From the NCBI GenBank assembly GCA_965214615.1, contig OZ243952.1:682001-746000 (forward strand): a DNA stretch of 64,000 nt. The letters are read 5' to 3'. The DNA is from CBDAUN01 sp965214615. GTDB lineage: Bacteria > Pseudomonadota > Gammaproteobacteria > Arenicellales > JAJDZL01. The notes under the pieces are model-generated. The model worked only from the letters and a program-made list of their open reading frames with translations. It did no database searches and was not told where the DNA came from. The translations under genes were made by a program, and so were the position numbers. This document shows, piece after piece, positions 18,028-26,398 of the stretch (positions are counted from its first letter, which is position 1; every line of letters begins with the position of its first letter).

Positions 18028-18118
18028 ACGAGACCCCGTTGAACAACGAGGTGTTCCGCCAAGAAGCCCGAAACCCTCACCACCCAAAGCACCTCCCAAG
18101 CCTACTCCAAAAAAGTAG
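18014..18118 (+). CDS. Proline/lysine-rich 34-aa micro-ORF overlapping 17533 gene
   Basis: ATG at 18014 lies inside the last codons of the two-helix protein gene, in another frame, and reads 34 codons to TAG at 18116. The product is basic and proline-rich (MRPHKRDPVEQRG, then repeated PPK/SPKP-like units such as PKPSPPKAPPKPTPKK). The regular Pro/Lys pattern with no internal stop and the 14-bp overlap suggest a translationally coupled small protein, not chance. Function unknown. It could instead be a frameshifted tail of the upstream protein. Confidence 0.4.
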   Translation: MRPHKRDPVEQRGVPPRSPKPSPPKAPPKPTPKK

Positions 18119-18651
18119 AGTGCCATGACGATTTACAATTGTTGGGGAATCGTAAAAACAGGCTATCGGATCCAGACCCAAAGTTATTGCAATCAAATAA
18201 CTCAGTAATGAAGATGCTCACGAACAGATTGTGAATATTCTCAGCAAGATTCGAAGCCTGTCCGGTCTTGCTGATAGTGTTGATTCGATACATCGTTCAA
18301 TGGTTCCGATAGTTCTCAATTCCCGCTCAATTGGTGGCGGTATAAATCAGTTGTTGGCTACGCTTGATACTTCGTAATGTAAGTTGTCCGCGGCGGATAA
18401 GTTGCTGCTTGGACTTATCGACAAGTCGAATGCCAGCCAACGCCGGCTATTGCATTGCTGCCGAATCACAAATCACCCGATAGCGCCACGTCCGCGAACG
18501 GGAGCCTCGGAGGATTCTGACTGATTGCACTGCGTGATGTCCGCAGCCAATCCGCGCAATTGGCTGGAGAATTCGTTTGACGGATCGCTTCACCAAATTC
18601 GACATTCCTTTTGAAACGGGCACTCTCTCACAGTTTTACTTACTATTTCTA
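18119..18651. other. Gene debris between micro-ORF and AbrB/PIN pair
   Basis: About 530 bp. A frame from 18201 to 18377 reads 58 codons of plausible protein (ending in SIGGGINQLLATLDTS) but its only start would be the GTG at 18231; the next frame, about 18384-18523, is also open without a good start. Both look like remains of a former gene. Nothing else is recognised. The last part carries the promoter of the toxin-antitoxin pair. Confidence 0.4.
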
Positions 18652-18657
18652 TATAAT
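18652..18657 (+). promoter_or_regulatory. Consensus -10 box of AbrB/PIN operon
   Basis: TATAAT, 37 bp before the antitoxin ATG at 18694. The -35 region is weak, as is common in autoregulated toxin-antitoxin promoters. It falls inside the longer frame that begins at 18577, which argues against that upstream start. Confidence 0.5.
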
Positions 18658-18693
18658 CCTTACAACAGATCTAAAGTAAGGAAATGTGTAAAA

Positions 18694-18930
18694 ATGATTA
18701 CTTCTATTATTACTTCAAAAGGACAAACAACCTTGCCTAAAGTGGTTCGAGAAGCACTCGGTGTGTTGCCCGGAGATTCCGTGCGTTACGTTATTTATGA
18801 AAACCGCGAGGTGAAAATTTTTCCTGTTCTGCCTCTTTCGCGGCTGTTTGGGTCCTGCAAATACGATGGACCGCCCGTAGACCTTGATGATATGGATCGC
18901 GCGATTGCTGACGGTGCAGCAGGTAAATGA
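18694..18930 (+). CDS. AbrB/MazE-type antitoxin
   Basis: 78 aa from the ATG at 18694, preceded by a purine-rich AAGGAAA about 10 nt upstream; the longer frame from 18577 would span the promoter. The N-terminal SpoVT/AbrB swapped-hairpin motif is clear: SIITSKGQTTLPKVVREALG, then GDSVRYVI. The acidic C-terminus ('PPVDLDDMDRAIADG') is the usual toxin-binding tail. It neutralises the PIN toxin encoded by the next gene and, in this family, represses the operon. Stop and toxin start overlap by 4 bp (ATGA at 18927). Confidence 0.9.
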   Translation: MITSIITSKGQTTLPKVVREALGVLPGDSVRYVIYENREVKIFPVLPLSRLFGSCKYDGPPVDLDDMDRAIADGAAGK

Positions 18931-19319
18931 TCGCACTCGATACCAATGTCATCATCCGCTATCTAGTGAACGATGATCCGAAGCAGGCGCGAGCGGCTCG
19001 AACCGTGCTTGACGGTCTTACGGCGGAGCGTCCGGGCTTTATCTGCAGGGAAGTCGTTCTCGAATTGTCCTGCGTGCTCGAAAAGGCATACGGATTCTCG
19101 CGTCATCAGGTTGCAATGGTTCTCGAGGGACTTTCGACTACCGCAGAACTGCATGTCGAAGTCGTTGACGACGTTCTAAGAGCGGCGGACGGGTATCGCA
19201 GAGGCGGAGCCGGACTTTCCGATCGAATGATCGTTGCAGCGGCAATCAGATCCGGCAGTGACACGCTTTTTACGTTCGATAAAAAGCTCGCGCGGCTTCC
19301 CGGAGCCGCATTGCTTTAG
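18927..19319 (+). CDS. PIN-domain ribonuclease toxin (VapC family)
   Basis: 130 aa. PIN fold with the expected acidic residues: Asp5 in 'MIALDTNVIIRYLV', Glu in 'REVVLELSCVLEKAYG' (about residue 44), Asp in 'GLSDRMIVAAA' (about 98) and Asp in 'TFDKKLA' (about 117). VapC toxins are Mg-dependent RNases that cleave tRNA or rRNA. Coupled by ATGA overlap to the AbrB-type antitoxin gene. Its GC-richer codons resemble the chromosome more than the 17.5-kb membrane gene does. Confidence 0.92.
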   Translation: MIALDTNVIIRYLVNDDPKQARAARTVLDGLTAERPGFICREVVLELSCVLEKAYGFSRHQVAMVLEGLSTTAELHVEVVDDVLRAADGYRRGGAGLSDRMIVAAAIRSGSDTLFTFDKKLARLPGAALL

Positions 19320-19422
19320 ACGGAAAAGCCGGAAATTGCACTAACATTTAAAAGGCGCATTGCAATAGTTTCGGTTGAACACAGCATATGCTGCCAAGGA
19401 ACTCATCCATTTACCTCATAAA

Positions 19423-19453
19423 AATGGCCCCGGGGTGATGCCCCAGGGCCATT
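19423..19453 (-). terminator. Intrinsic terminator of TRAP operon
   Basis: 13-bp arms (12 paired) around a 5-nt loop, read on the minus strand as AATGGCCCTGGGG-loop-CCCCGGGGCCATT, followed by a T-tract (TTTTTAT). It lies about 40 bp beyond the dctP stop. Confidence 0.85.
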
Positions 19454-19491
19454 CGGTCAATGCAGATCAGCCTGGACTGATCAGTCAGCAA

Positions 19492-20574
19492 TCAGCTGTA
19501 GCGGTAGGGAACTCCAACCTTATCCATCACCTCGGAGTATTTACTGAACGCGTCTACAACCTTGCGCGTTCGCGGACTGATTGAAGCCAGATCCTCCCAG
19601 AATTCCTTGGAATCTGCGACAACCTGGTCCCATTCCTCTGCCGGAATAGTGGTCAGCTCCATTTTCTCTCCTTCTACCCGCAGCTGCGCTTCGCCGCCCC
19701 AGTACCAGACTTGACGGTAGTAGTGCGAATCGTTGCACGACATCCGGAACAGTGCCTGCAGTTGCGGCGACAGGGCGTTCCAGCTGTTGGTATTGGCAAA
19801 GTAGGACCCGCACCACGCGCCGGTCACGTTGTTGAGCAGCGCGTAATTGCAGACATCCGCCCAGCCCACTTCATAGGCTTCGGTGAAGCCGCACCAGGCC
19901 ACTCCGTCAAGCTCGCCGGTACCGATGGCGACTTCGATATCATCCCAGGGCAGGGTGACCGGAATCAGCCCGTAGCGCGACAGGAACCTGCCCGCAGTCG
20001 GTACGCCGAATACCCGCTTGCCTTTCATATCGGCAAGTGAGCGGATCGGGTCCTTGGTAAAGATGTGCAAGGGGTCCCAGGCGCCAGCGCTGATCCATTC
20101 GACACCTTCGACTTCGCCATAGGCTTCAGCCCAGATTTCATCCAGCCCGTAGTACTTGAACAGAACCGGAAGATCCAGACTGTAGCGGGTGGAAAACGGG
20201 AAATATCCGCCGAATACGCTGATGTCTACAGGAGACGCCATGGTGGCATCGTCACTTTGCACGGCGTCAAGCGCTCCGGACTGCATGGCCCGAAACAGTT
20301 CGTCCGTGGGTACCAGCTGATCGGCATAATACAGCTCAATCTCCATTTGACCGTGCGCAACCTTGTTGAATTCCTCGATTTGGGGCAGAATCACGTGCGC
20401 GCCAAGCGGAGCTCCCGAATAGGTTTGCAAGCGCCACTTGATCGGGTTGCTCTGCGAGAACGCGTAGGGCGCTGTTCCTGCCGCCAGAATTCCGGCGGTT
20501 CCCGTACCGAGACTTTTTACGAAGCTCCGACGGTTTTCGTTCGCCGGCTTGTTGGTTTTGGTTTTGTCGGTCAT
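19492..20574 (-). CDS. dctP: TRAP transporter solute-binding protein DctP
   Basis: 360 aa from the ATG at 20574, chosen because AGGAGAAGG lies just upstream and because it yields a twin-arginine signal (RRSFVKSLG at about residues 15-23, then a hydrophobic stretch ending at 'PYAFSQ'). The longer frame to 20619 has no such leader. The periplasmic receptor binds an organic acid and delivers it to DctQM. The residue pattern 'DGVAWCGFTEAYEVGWADVC' resembles the subgroup annotated for mannitol/chloroaromatic or keto acids, but the ligand is unknown. It is the last gene of the dctQ-dctM-dctP operon and is followed by a strong terminator. Confidence 0.93.
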   Translation of the reverse strand: MTDKTKTNKPANENRRSFVKSLGTGTAGILAAGTAPYAFSQSNPIKWRLQTYSGAPLGAHVILPQIEEFNKVAHGQMEIELYYADQLVPTDELFRAMQSGALDAVQSDDATMASPVDISVFGGYFPFSTRYSLDLPVLFKYYGLDEIWAEAYGEVEGVEWISAGAWDPLHIFTKDPIRSLADMKGKRVFGVPTAGRFLSRYGLIPVTLPWDDIEVAIGTGELDGVAWCGFTEAYEVGWADVCNYALLNNVTGAWCGSYFANTNSWNALSPQLQALFRMSCNDSHYYRQVWYWGGEAQLRVEGEKMELTTIPAEEWDQVVADSKEFWEDLASISPRTRKVVDAFSKYSEVMDKVGVPYRYS

Positions 20575-20623
20575 GTTCCTTCTCCTAGTTGGTTGAAAAA
20601 ATATTGAGCCGCAAGGCATGAAC

Positions 20624-21946
20624 TTATCGCGCGTAAATCAATTCAGGCAGCCACAGCGCAATCTGAGGAAAGACCATCACCAGAGTTAGCGCAACCACCA
20701 TGACCAGCACGAATGGAAAAATTGATCGATAAATGTCACCGAGAGTAATTTCAGGTGGCGCCATTGCTCGCATCAGAAACAGGTTATAGCCGAATGGCGG
20801 TGTCATATAGGCGATTTGGCACGTAATTGTATATAGCACGCCGTACCACACGGGGTCAAATCCCAGAATCTTAACCAAAGGCACATAAAGAGGGGCCACG
20901 ATGACGAGCATGGCCGTATCGTCTAGGAACATGCCCATGAACAGATACGACAACTGCATCATGATCAGCACCTCCCAGGGCGAAAGATTCCAATTCGTGA
21001 TGAACAGCGTTTCGATGGCCCGGGCGGCACCGATTCCGTCGAATACCGCTCCGAAGCACAACGCAGCCAGAATAATCCACATGAACATGCACGAAATGCC
21101 CAATGTCTTGCGAACGGTTTCCTCCATTACCTTGCGGTTAAGGCGCCGCTTGGCCAGTGCGGCCAGAGTTGCAGCGGTGGCGCCTACGGCGGAACTTTCG
21201 ACCAGGCTGGTAACGCCCATGACAAACAGCCCGGTCATAAAGAAGAAAATCAGAAACGGAATAATCCCCGCCCGCAGCAGGCGCAGCTTTTCCGCCATCG
21301 GCATGCTTCGCTCCTCCTGGCTCACTGTCGGCCCAAGATGAGTCTGTATTCGGCATCGAATGACGATATAGATGATGAAAAGTGCCGCCATCATCAGGCC
21401 GGGAATGGCCCCGGCAAGCCACAGCTTGCCGACTGACTCGCGTGCAATCATGCCGTACAGCACCAGCACGACGCTCGGCGGTACAAGAATGCCCAGCGAA
21501 CTTCCGGCCTGCACTACGCCGGTGATCATGATCTTGTCATAGCCCCTTCGTAGCATCTCCGGCAATGCGATCGTCGCGCCGATAGCCATGCCCGCGACAC
21601 TAAGTCCGTTCATGGCTGAAATCACCACCATCAGTCCGATTGTTCCGACAGCCAGCCCTCCCTTGAGGCCGCCGAACCAGACATGAAACATCTGGTACAG
21701 GTCGTCGGCAATGCCCGATTCGGATAGGATGTAACCCATGTAGATGAAAAGCGGCAAGGTCAGCAGCGGATACCATTTGAATAGTTTGAACGCTGCCGTG
21801 AACGGCATTTCTACGCCGCCTTCTCCCCAAAGAAGCAATGCGGCTACGGTGGAAACAATGCCAATGGCTGCAAACACGCGCTGCCCGGTCAGAAGCATCA
21901 GGAGCATCGAGCCGAACATGATGATGGCGATGGCTTCGTAGCTCAT
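20624..21946 (-). CDS. dctM: TRAP transporter large permease DctM
   Basis: 440-aa membrane protein with about 12 hydrophobic segments. It is the Na+-coupled channel-forming subunit of a TRAP carrier. Typical features: 'GLSVAGMAIGATIALPEMLRRGYD', 'SSLGILVPPSVVLVLYG' and 'FLDDTAMLVIVAPLYVPL'. The start ATG at 21946 overlaps the dctQ stop by 4 bp. The 49-bp gap to dctP carries the dctP ribosome site. Confidence 0.96.
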   Translation of the reverse strand: MSYEAIAIIMFGSMLLMLLTGQRVFAAIGIVSTVAALLLWGEGGVEMPFTAAFKLFKWYPLLTLPLFIYMGYILSESGIADDLYQMFHVWFGGLKGGLAVGTIGLMVVISAMNGLSVAGMAIGATIALPEMLRRGYDKIMITGVVQAGSSLGILVPPSVVLVLYGMIARESVGKLWLAGAIPGLMMAALFIIYIVIRCRIQTHLGPTVSQEERSMPMAEKLRLLRAGIIPFLIFFFMTGLFVMGVTSLVESSAVGATAATLAALAKRRLNRKVMEETVRKTLGISCMFMWIILAALCFGAVFDGIGAARAIETLFITNWNLSPWEVLIMMQLSYLFMGMFLDDTAMLVIVAPLYVPLVKILGFDPVWYGVLYTITCQIAYMTPPFGYNLFLMRAMAPPEITLGDIYRSIFPFVLVMVVALTLVMVFPQIALWLPELIYAR

Positions 21947-22455
21947 GCCAGCTCCACACCCTTCGCTTTGGCCAAATCCTTAAAGAAAGTGGATATGGCC
22001 TGCAGCAAGATCAGGATGATTCCCGTCACCATGATAATCTTGATCGGCACCACTGACGGATTCCACATCGAGAACAGTCTTTGGTTGGTTTCGATCGAAT
22101 AGATCGTGCTGGATATGGAGCCAATCAGCAATACAACCAGGTAGACCACTAGGAACATCGCAGTGAAACTGTCCATCCGCGCTTTGTTGCGTTCCGACAG
22201 GCGGTCATAGACCAGATCCATGCGAACGTGCGTTCCGAGCTGCATCGAATACGCTCCGCCCATGATGTAGTAGGCTGCCAAGGTGAACTGGGCCAGTTCG
22301 ACACACCAGAAAAGCGGAATGTTCAGAACATTGCGTGTGACCGCATCCAGCAGCAGCGTCCCGATCATGAGGAATATCAAGTACATCGCGATTCGGCCGA
22401 AGCGCGTGGACAGGTAATCCACTACTCGGACGTATTTCACAACAAATGTAGGCAT
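21943..22455 (-). CDS. dctQ: TRAP transporter small permease DctQ
   Basis: 170 aa with four membrane helices, normal for the family. 'LLLDAVTRNVLNIPLFWCVELAQF' matches the conserved second-helix region and 'GTHVRMDLVYDRLSERNKA' the conserved cytoplasmic loop. It stabilises DctM. First gene of the operon; ATGA coupling to dctM. The 250-bp region upstream contains its promoter, not resolved further. Confidence 0.94.
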   Translation of the reverse strand: MPTFVVKYVRVVDYLSTRFGRIAMYLIFLMIGTLLLDAVTRNVLNIPLFWCVELAQFTLAAYYIMGGAYSMQLGTHVRMDLVYDRLSERNKARMDSFTAMFLVVYLVVLLIGSISSTIYSIETNQRLFSMWNPSVVPIKIIMVTGIILILLQAISTFFKDLAKAKGVELA

Positions 22456-22704
22456 GCGGATGGTATTCTCAAATTAGTCCTTATACGACTGTATTATTCT
22501 TGTTCTAGATCTTGGAAGGCACTTCTCCCTACGCCGCATAATCATACCCTAAATTGGTCGCAATTCCTTACTTGTCAAAGGACAACTGACTCGCGCGGCA
22601 GCGACTTTGGGGATGTATCCGTCGCAATAAACGTCGCCTAGAGAGGATTCTGCGCCAGTGCAAAGGTTTACCGGGCTTCGGCGCAATTCATCGGCCCGAT
22701 TCAC

Positions 22705-23073
22705 CTACCAGCCGAATAAAAAACCTCCGAGCAGCCTGCCTGGAGCCAGAGTAAACGCTCCCGCAATCGTCAGTCCGATGAACGTACCGATCATGGCCGA
22801 CATATGGGCACTGCGCTTGCCCTTGCGAATTGAGACAATCGCGAAAGCGATCGAAATAATTGTGAATGCCGACAGGCCGTGAATCCAGCTCAGTCCGCCC
22901 GGATTCAATTCCCGAATTTGAAACGAACCGATTGCGACGACAGCCATTGCGCCGACCCACAGCCGTCCCATGAGTCTGTGCCGCGAAGTGCCCTTGGGCA
23001 GTGAGAGTATTGCGATGCCCAGTACGAGCGCAAACAGCGCGAATGCGGTGTGTATTGCGATAGTTGCAGTCAT
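22705..23073 (-). CDS. DUF2306-like membrane protein
   Basis: 122 aa from the ATG at 23073 (MTATIAIHT); the frame could begin five codons earlier. Four membrane helices with conserved 'HTAFALFALVLGIAIL', 'KGTSRHRLMGRLWVGAM' and 'SWIHGLSAFTI'. The KGT-x-RHR-x-MG motif with flanking histidines is characteristic of this family. Members are inner-membrane proteins without an established activity; the paired histidines suggest a haem or metal site, which is an inference. Single gene, opposite in direction to the PuuD-like gene. Confidence 0.82.
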   Translation of the reverse strand: MTATIAIHTAFALFALVLGIAILSLPKGTSRHRLMGRLWVGAMAVVAIGSFQIRELNPGGLSWIHGLSAFTIISIAFAIVSIRKGKRSAHMSAMIGTFIGLTIAGAFTLAPGRLLGGFLFGW

Positions 23074-23478
23074 CGCCAGTCCCGGCAAAATCTTTGATTA
23101 TAGCAACCGCATCGGGCGAGGAATTCTGAGATATTTCCGACATCGCAGCCACGCCAGTCAAACACGACCGTAACGCAGACACCGCTTGAAAAAATCAAAT
23201 TCACGTCTTGCACAGCCGAACAGGCAAGGTGAACTCCGGATTGGATTCGTATCCGTCCAAATGCTGCGCAGACCTGCTCCTGTCAATCTGAATCCCCCTT
23301 GTGGCTTCATGTCCCGCTACTTCCCGAGCCGTTACGGCAAATTCGGCATATCTGTGCCGGTACTCGATCGCGCATGTGCAATAAAGTTGAAGCGTTCCAG
23401 CACGAAAAGGTATCATAGCCGTGTTATTATCACGTCAGCCGCTGCATTAGCGGTTTTATTCCTTAGGAGACTGTAAGC
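23074..23478. other. Divergent promoter region
   Basis: About 400 bp between the DUF2306 gene and the 35-aa membrane peptide; no credible longer gene. A plus-strand promoter is visible at 23387-23416 (TTGAAG, 18-bp spacer, TATCAT). A small hairpin AGCCGCT/AGCGGTT followed by TTATT (23437-23460) lies between promoter and start and could act as a leader terminator or attenuator. Confidence 0.5.
23387..23416 (+). promoter_or_regulatory. Sigma-70-type promoter of 23479 operon
   Basis: TTGAAG (23387-23392), 18-bp spacer, TATCAT (23411-23416). It points at the 35-aa membrane peptide gene about 60 bp downstream. Confidence 0.5.
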
Positions 23479-23586
23479 ATGAAAAACCCTCTTGATTCAA
23501 TCGGAGGAACGATCATCGCCGGTTTGGTGCTGACGTTTGTTTTGTATCTGTTCGCAAGCGGATTCTTGCCGCTTGGCGGTGCGTAA
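23479..23586 (+). CDS. 35-aa single-helix membrane peptide
   Basis: ATG at 23479 with AGGAGA 8 nt upstream, ending with TAA at 23584. Sequence starts MKNPLDSIGGTIIAGL and continues into one hydrophobic helix (about residues 10-30) ending with a short Gly/Leu/Pro tail. The good ribosome site, promoter upstream and position 51 bp before the PuuD-like gene support it being real and co-transcribed. It may be a small accessory subunit of that membrane protein; this is inferred from position only. Confidence 0.65.
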   Translation: MKNPLDSIGGTIIAGLVLTFVLYLFASGFLPLGGA

Positions 23587-23637
23587 GGCCCGTCAGGCAT
23601 TGTTAAGAGGCAAAGGTTACTCAAACGAGGTTGGACA

Positions 23638-24135
23638 ATGAGCGTTGAATTTTTCTTAATCGACCGGTGGATTCACATTCTTGCCGGCGTGACCTGGGTA
23701 GGGTTGCTGTACTACTTTAATTTTGTTCAAGTTCCCGGTCTTGCACAAGCCAAGGCCGATGGCACGGCAGCCGGAATTACCAAGCACATCGCGCCCCGTG
23801 CGCTGCTCTGGTTTCGCTGGGCCGCGGTAGCCACCTGGCTGTCCGGTGCGTTCTATCTGCTCGGCTCGCAGACATTCGCAGGCGCATTCCTGCTCACCGG
23901 TCCGCATGCCTATCTCGGATTAGGCGTATGGCTCGGCACAATAATGCTGTTTAACGTGTGGGTTCTGATCTGGCCGAATCAGAAAAAGGTTCTCGGACTC
24001 GTGAACGCAACCGATGCGGAAAAGGCCAAGGCCGCACGCGTAGCGCTGCTTGCGTCCCGCACAAACACGATGCTTTCTATCCCGATGCTGTTTTTCATGG
24101 TCACCGGTTCGGTGTCGCATATCGGCATGTTCTAG
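23638..24135 (+). CDS. PuuD-like membrane protein
   Basis: 165 aa, four membrane helices. It corresponds to the N-terminal membrane domain of PuuD-type urate hydroxylases ('IDRWIHILAGVTWVGLLYYFNFVQVPG', followed by conserved HIAPRALLWFRW). The cytochrome c domain that true urate hydroxylase PuuD carries is absent, and no purine catabolism gene is nearby, so urate oxidation should not be assumed. Conserved His residues (12, 49) may bind haem. ATG at 23638. Followed by an intrinsic terminator. Confidence 0.8.
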   Translation: MSVEFFLIDRWIHILAGVTWVGLLYYFNFVQVPGLAQAKADGTAAGITKHIAPRALLWFRWAAVATWLSGAFYLLGSQTFAGAFLLTGPHAYLGLGVWLGTIMLFNVWVLIWPNQKKVLGLVNATDAEKAKAARVALLASRTNTMLSIPMLFFMVTGSVSHIGMF

Positions 24136-24159
24136 GCTCTAGGAAACGTTTTCGCCGAC

Positions 24160-24185
24160 GGAAACCCGGTATTTTCCGGGTTTCC
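24160..24185 (+). terminator. Terminator after PuuD-like gene
   Basis: Perfect 10-bp stem GGAAACCCGG/CCGGGTTTCC with loop TATTTT, followed by GCATTTAT. It separates the PuuD-like gene from argF. Confidence 0.75.
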
Positions 24186-24224
24186 GCATTTATAGGGTAG
24201 CGGATATTGGCTCGGCGGAGCATC

Positions 24225-25148
24225 ATGGCACAGCATTTTCTCTCACTCAGCGATCTGGCGCCTTCTAAGCTGCGCGAAATCATCGGGCGCGCCATCGAGC
24301 TTAAATCGCTTTGGCGCTCATCGAGGCAGTGCCCGCAAATCATGCGCAACCGCACTCTTGCGCTGGTGTTCGAAAAGTCATCGACCCGAACGCGCGTGTC
24401 ATTTGAAGCGGCTGCCAATCAGCTCGGCGGCAGTGCGCTTTTCATTTCCCCCGCCGACTCGCAGCTGAATCGCGGTGAATCGATCCCCGATACCGCCCGT
24501 GTGCTTTCAAGCATGGTTGACATCATTGCGGTGCGTACCGGCGCACACTCCATCGTCGAAACATTTTCAGATTACTCGACAGTGCCGGTCGTCAATGGAC
24601 TGAGCGACAGATTCCATCCGTGCCAGATTCTGGCAGACATTCAGACCTGGCAGGAGTCGCGCGGCAGTATCGAAGGCATTACCGCCGCATGGCTCGGCGA
24701 CGGCAACAACGTTTGCCATTCCTGGATCAATGCCGCTCGATTTTTTAATTTCAATCTAAGAATTTCAACACCCGCGCAGTTTCAACCCGAACCCGAATTA
24801 GTCGCTGCAGCGGGTTCTGCGGTCGAACTGGCAGACAGTCCGACGGATGCCGTGACGAATGCCGACATCGTGGTCACCGATACCTGGGCCAGCATGGGGC
24901 AGGAGTCCGAAAAAGAGGTGCGCTGCAAAATCTTCAAGCCCTACCAGGTTACCGCGCAATTGATGCGCCATGCCGCCCCGGATGCCATGTTCATGCATTG
25001 CCTTCCGGCCTACCGGGGTCTTGAAGTCGCAGACGAGGTGATTGACGGGCCCCAAAGCGTGGTTTGGACAGAGGCGGAAAACCGCCTGCATGCGCAAAAG
25101 GCGCTATTGGAGTATTTGCTTTGCGATTCGGCGGGCCAGGACGACTGA
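24225..25148 (+). CDS. argF: Ornithine carbamoyltransferase
   Basis: 307 aa from the ATG at 24225 (GGAG 6 nt upstream); a TTG at 24207 would add six residues. Makes citrulline from ornithine and carbamoyl phosphate in arginine synthesis; cytosolic trimer. Motifs: carbamoyl-phosphate site SSTRTRVSFE (about residues 49-58), 'HPCQILADIQT', ornithine-site region 'DTWASMGQE' and the catalytic cysteine loop 'FMHCLPAYRG'. Lies after a terminator and convergent to rpoH, so it has its own promoter. Confidence 0.97.
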   Translation: MAQHFLSLSDLAPSKLREIIGRAIELKSLWRSSRQCPQIMRNRTLALVFEKSSTRTRVSFEAAANQLGGSALFISPADSQLNRGESIPDTARVLSSMVDIIAVRTGAHSIVETFSDYSTVPVVNGLSDRFHPCQILADIQTWQESRGSIEGITAAWLGDGNNVCHSWINAARFFNFNLRISTPAQFQPEPELVAAAGSAVELADSPTDAVTNADIVVTDTWASMGQESEKEVRCKIFKPYQVTAQLMRHAAPDAMFMHCLPAYRGLEVADEVIDGPQSVVWTEAENRLHAQKALLEYLLCDSAGQDD

Positions 25149-25429
25149 GTCAGCCACCTTTCGGATCAAATTTGAAGCACGTGCGCGAACGCGCAACCGT
25201 ACCGTACTGCGCAGCACCTGCGCCGTCTGGACCGACAACTCAGGAAATCGAATTCGCTGATAATCCCTGTGCAGCTTATTTGCTTGCCGCTGCCGAACTT
25301 GGCGCGCCGGCGATCATGGTGCCGCACCGGCAACAGGAGATGGGGGGTCGATAGTCCGCTGCCCGGCACCGCCGGATCAAAGTTGCCTTAGAGTGTCGGG
25401 CACCCGGACGCAGGTTTGGCTTTCGCGCT

Positions 25430-26308
25430 CTATGCCGCAGAGAGCTCCAGGTCGGAAGCTTCGATGAACTTGCGCATTTTCCGCATCGAATTTGCTTCGA
25501 TCTGGCGAATCCGCTCAGCCGATACGCCGTACTTTTCGGACAGCTCCTGCAAAGTGGGCTTGCTGTCTTCAGAAAGCCAGCGTCTCGATATGATGTCTTT
25601 GGCGCGATCGTCCAGTGTGGCCAGCGCCTGCTGTATCTGCTGGCGCTGATTGGCTTCGCCGGTTTCGGTTTCATAGATCCGTTCCGGATTGAACCGATGG
25701 TCTTCCACGTAGCCCGAAGGTGCCAGGTTTTGCGAAGTCTCGTCTTCGTCAGGGTCGCCGTCGAATGAGAGGTAGGAACCGCCCATTCGCACTTCCATGT
25801 CCCGAACCGTTTCCAAAGGCACGTCAAGATCCTCGGACATTTGCTTGAGCTCGCTCTCGCTCATCGCGTCCAGGCTCGCGCGATTCTTGCGCAGGTTGAA
25901 AAACAGCTTTCGCTGCGCCTTGGTGGTCGCAACTCGGACCAGCTTCCAGTTGCGAAGCACAAAGTCGTAGATTTCCGCCTTGATCCAGTGTACAGCGAAT
26001 GAAACCAGACGCACATTGCGGTCCGGATCGTAGCGTTTTACCGCCTTCATCAGGCCGACGTTACCTTCTTGAATCAGGTCGCTGATCGGCAGTCCGTAGC
26101 CCATGAAACCTCTTGCAACACGAACCACGTAGCGCAGATGCGACAATACCAGCTGCTGAGCCGCGTCCAGATCGCCGTCGGCGCGGAATCGCACTGCCAG
26201 CTCATGCTCTTCCTCCTGGGTGAGCATCGGCTGCGCGTTAACGGAAGTCAGATAGCCATGCAGCCCGCCGGACTGCAGGTCAATTGCGATAGGTAAATTC
26301 TGCACCAT
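25430..26308 (-). CDS. rpoH: Heat-shock sigma factor RpoH
   Basis: 292 aa sigma-32. Region 2 ('LRYVVRVARGFMGYGLPISDLIQEGNVGLMKAVKRYD', promoter-melting part), the RpoH-specific box 'QRKLFFNLRK' after it, and region 4 helix-turn-helix ('TLQELSEKYGVSAERIRQIE') are all intact. Region C between 2 and 3, target of FtsH/DnaK control, is present. The upstream region contains a perfect CIRCE operator (26372-26398), so transcription is probably repressed by HrcA as well. Followed upstream on the same strand by ftsY, about 260 bp away. Confidence 0.97.
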   Translation of the reverse strand: MVQNLPIAIDLQSGGLHGYLTSVNAQPMLTQEEEHELAVRFRADGDLDAAQQLVLSHLRYVVRVARGFMGYGLPISDLIQEGNVGLMKAVKRYDPDRNVRLVSFAVHWIKAEIYDFVLRNWKLVRVATTKAQRKLFFNLRKNRASLDAMSESELKQMSEDLDVPLETVRDMEVRMGGSYLSFDGDPDEDETSQNLAPSGYVEDHRFNPERIYETETGEANQRQQIQQALATLDDRAKDIISRRWLSEDSKPTLQELSEKYGVSAERIRQIEANSMRKMRKFIEASDLELSAA

Positions 26309-26371
26309 AAGTATTTTCTACTGCTATTGCGTGTGTCATTAATAAATTGTCCAATGTGTTCATACCTTATT

Positions 26372-26398
26372 TTAGCACTCGTCTAGTTAGAGTGCTAA
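26372..26398. promoter_or_regulatory. CIRCE operator (HrcA site) upstream of rpoH
   Basis: TTAGCACTC-N9-GAGTGCTAA, a perfect match to the CIRCE consensus, 64 bp before the rpoH ATG. HrcA binds this inverted repeat and represses heat-shock genes such as groESL and dnaK. Its presence here implies that the sigma-32 gene belongs to the HrcA regulon in this organism. Confidence 0.93.

Noticed and set aside
18577..18693. N-terminal extension of the AbrB antitoxin
   Set aside because: It spans a consensus -10 box and an AT-rich promoter; the AbrB motif begins right after the ATG at 18694.
23638..24135. Functional urate hydroxylase PuuD
   Set aside because: Only the membrane domain is present, the cytochrome c domain is missing, and no purine degradation genes are nearby.
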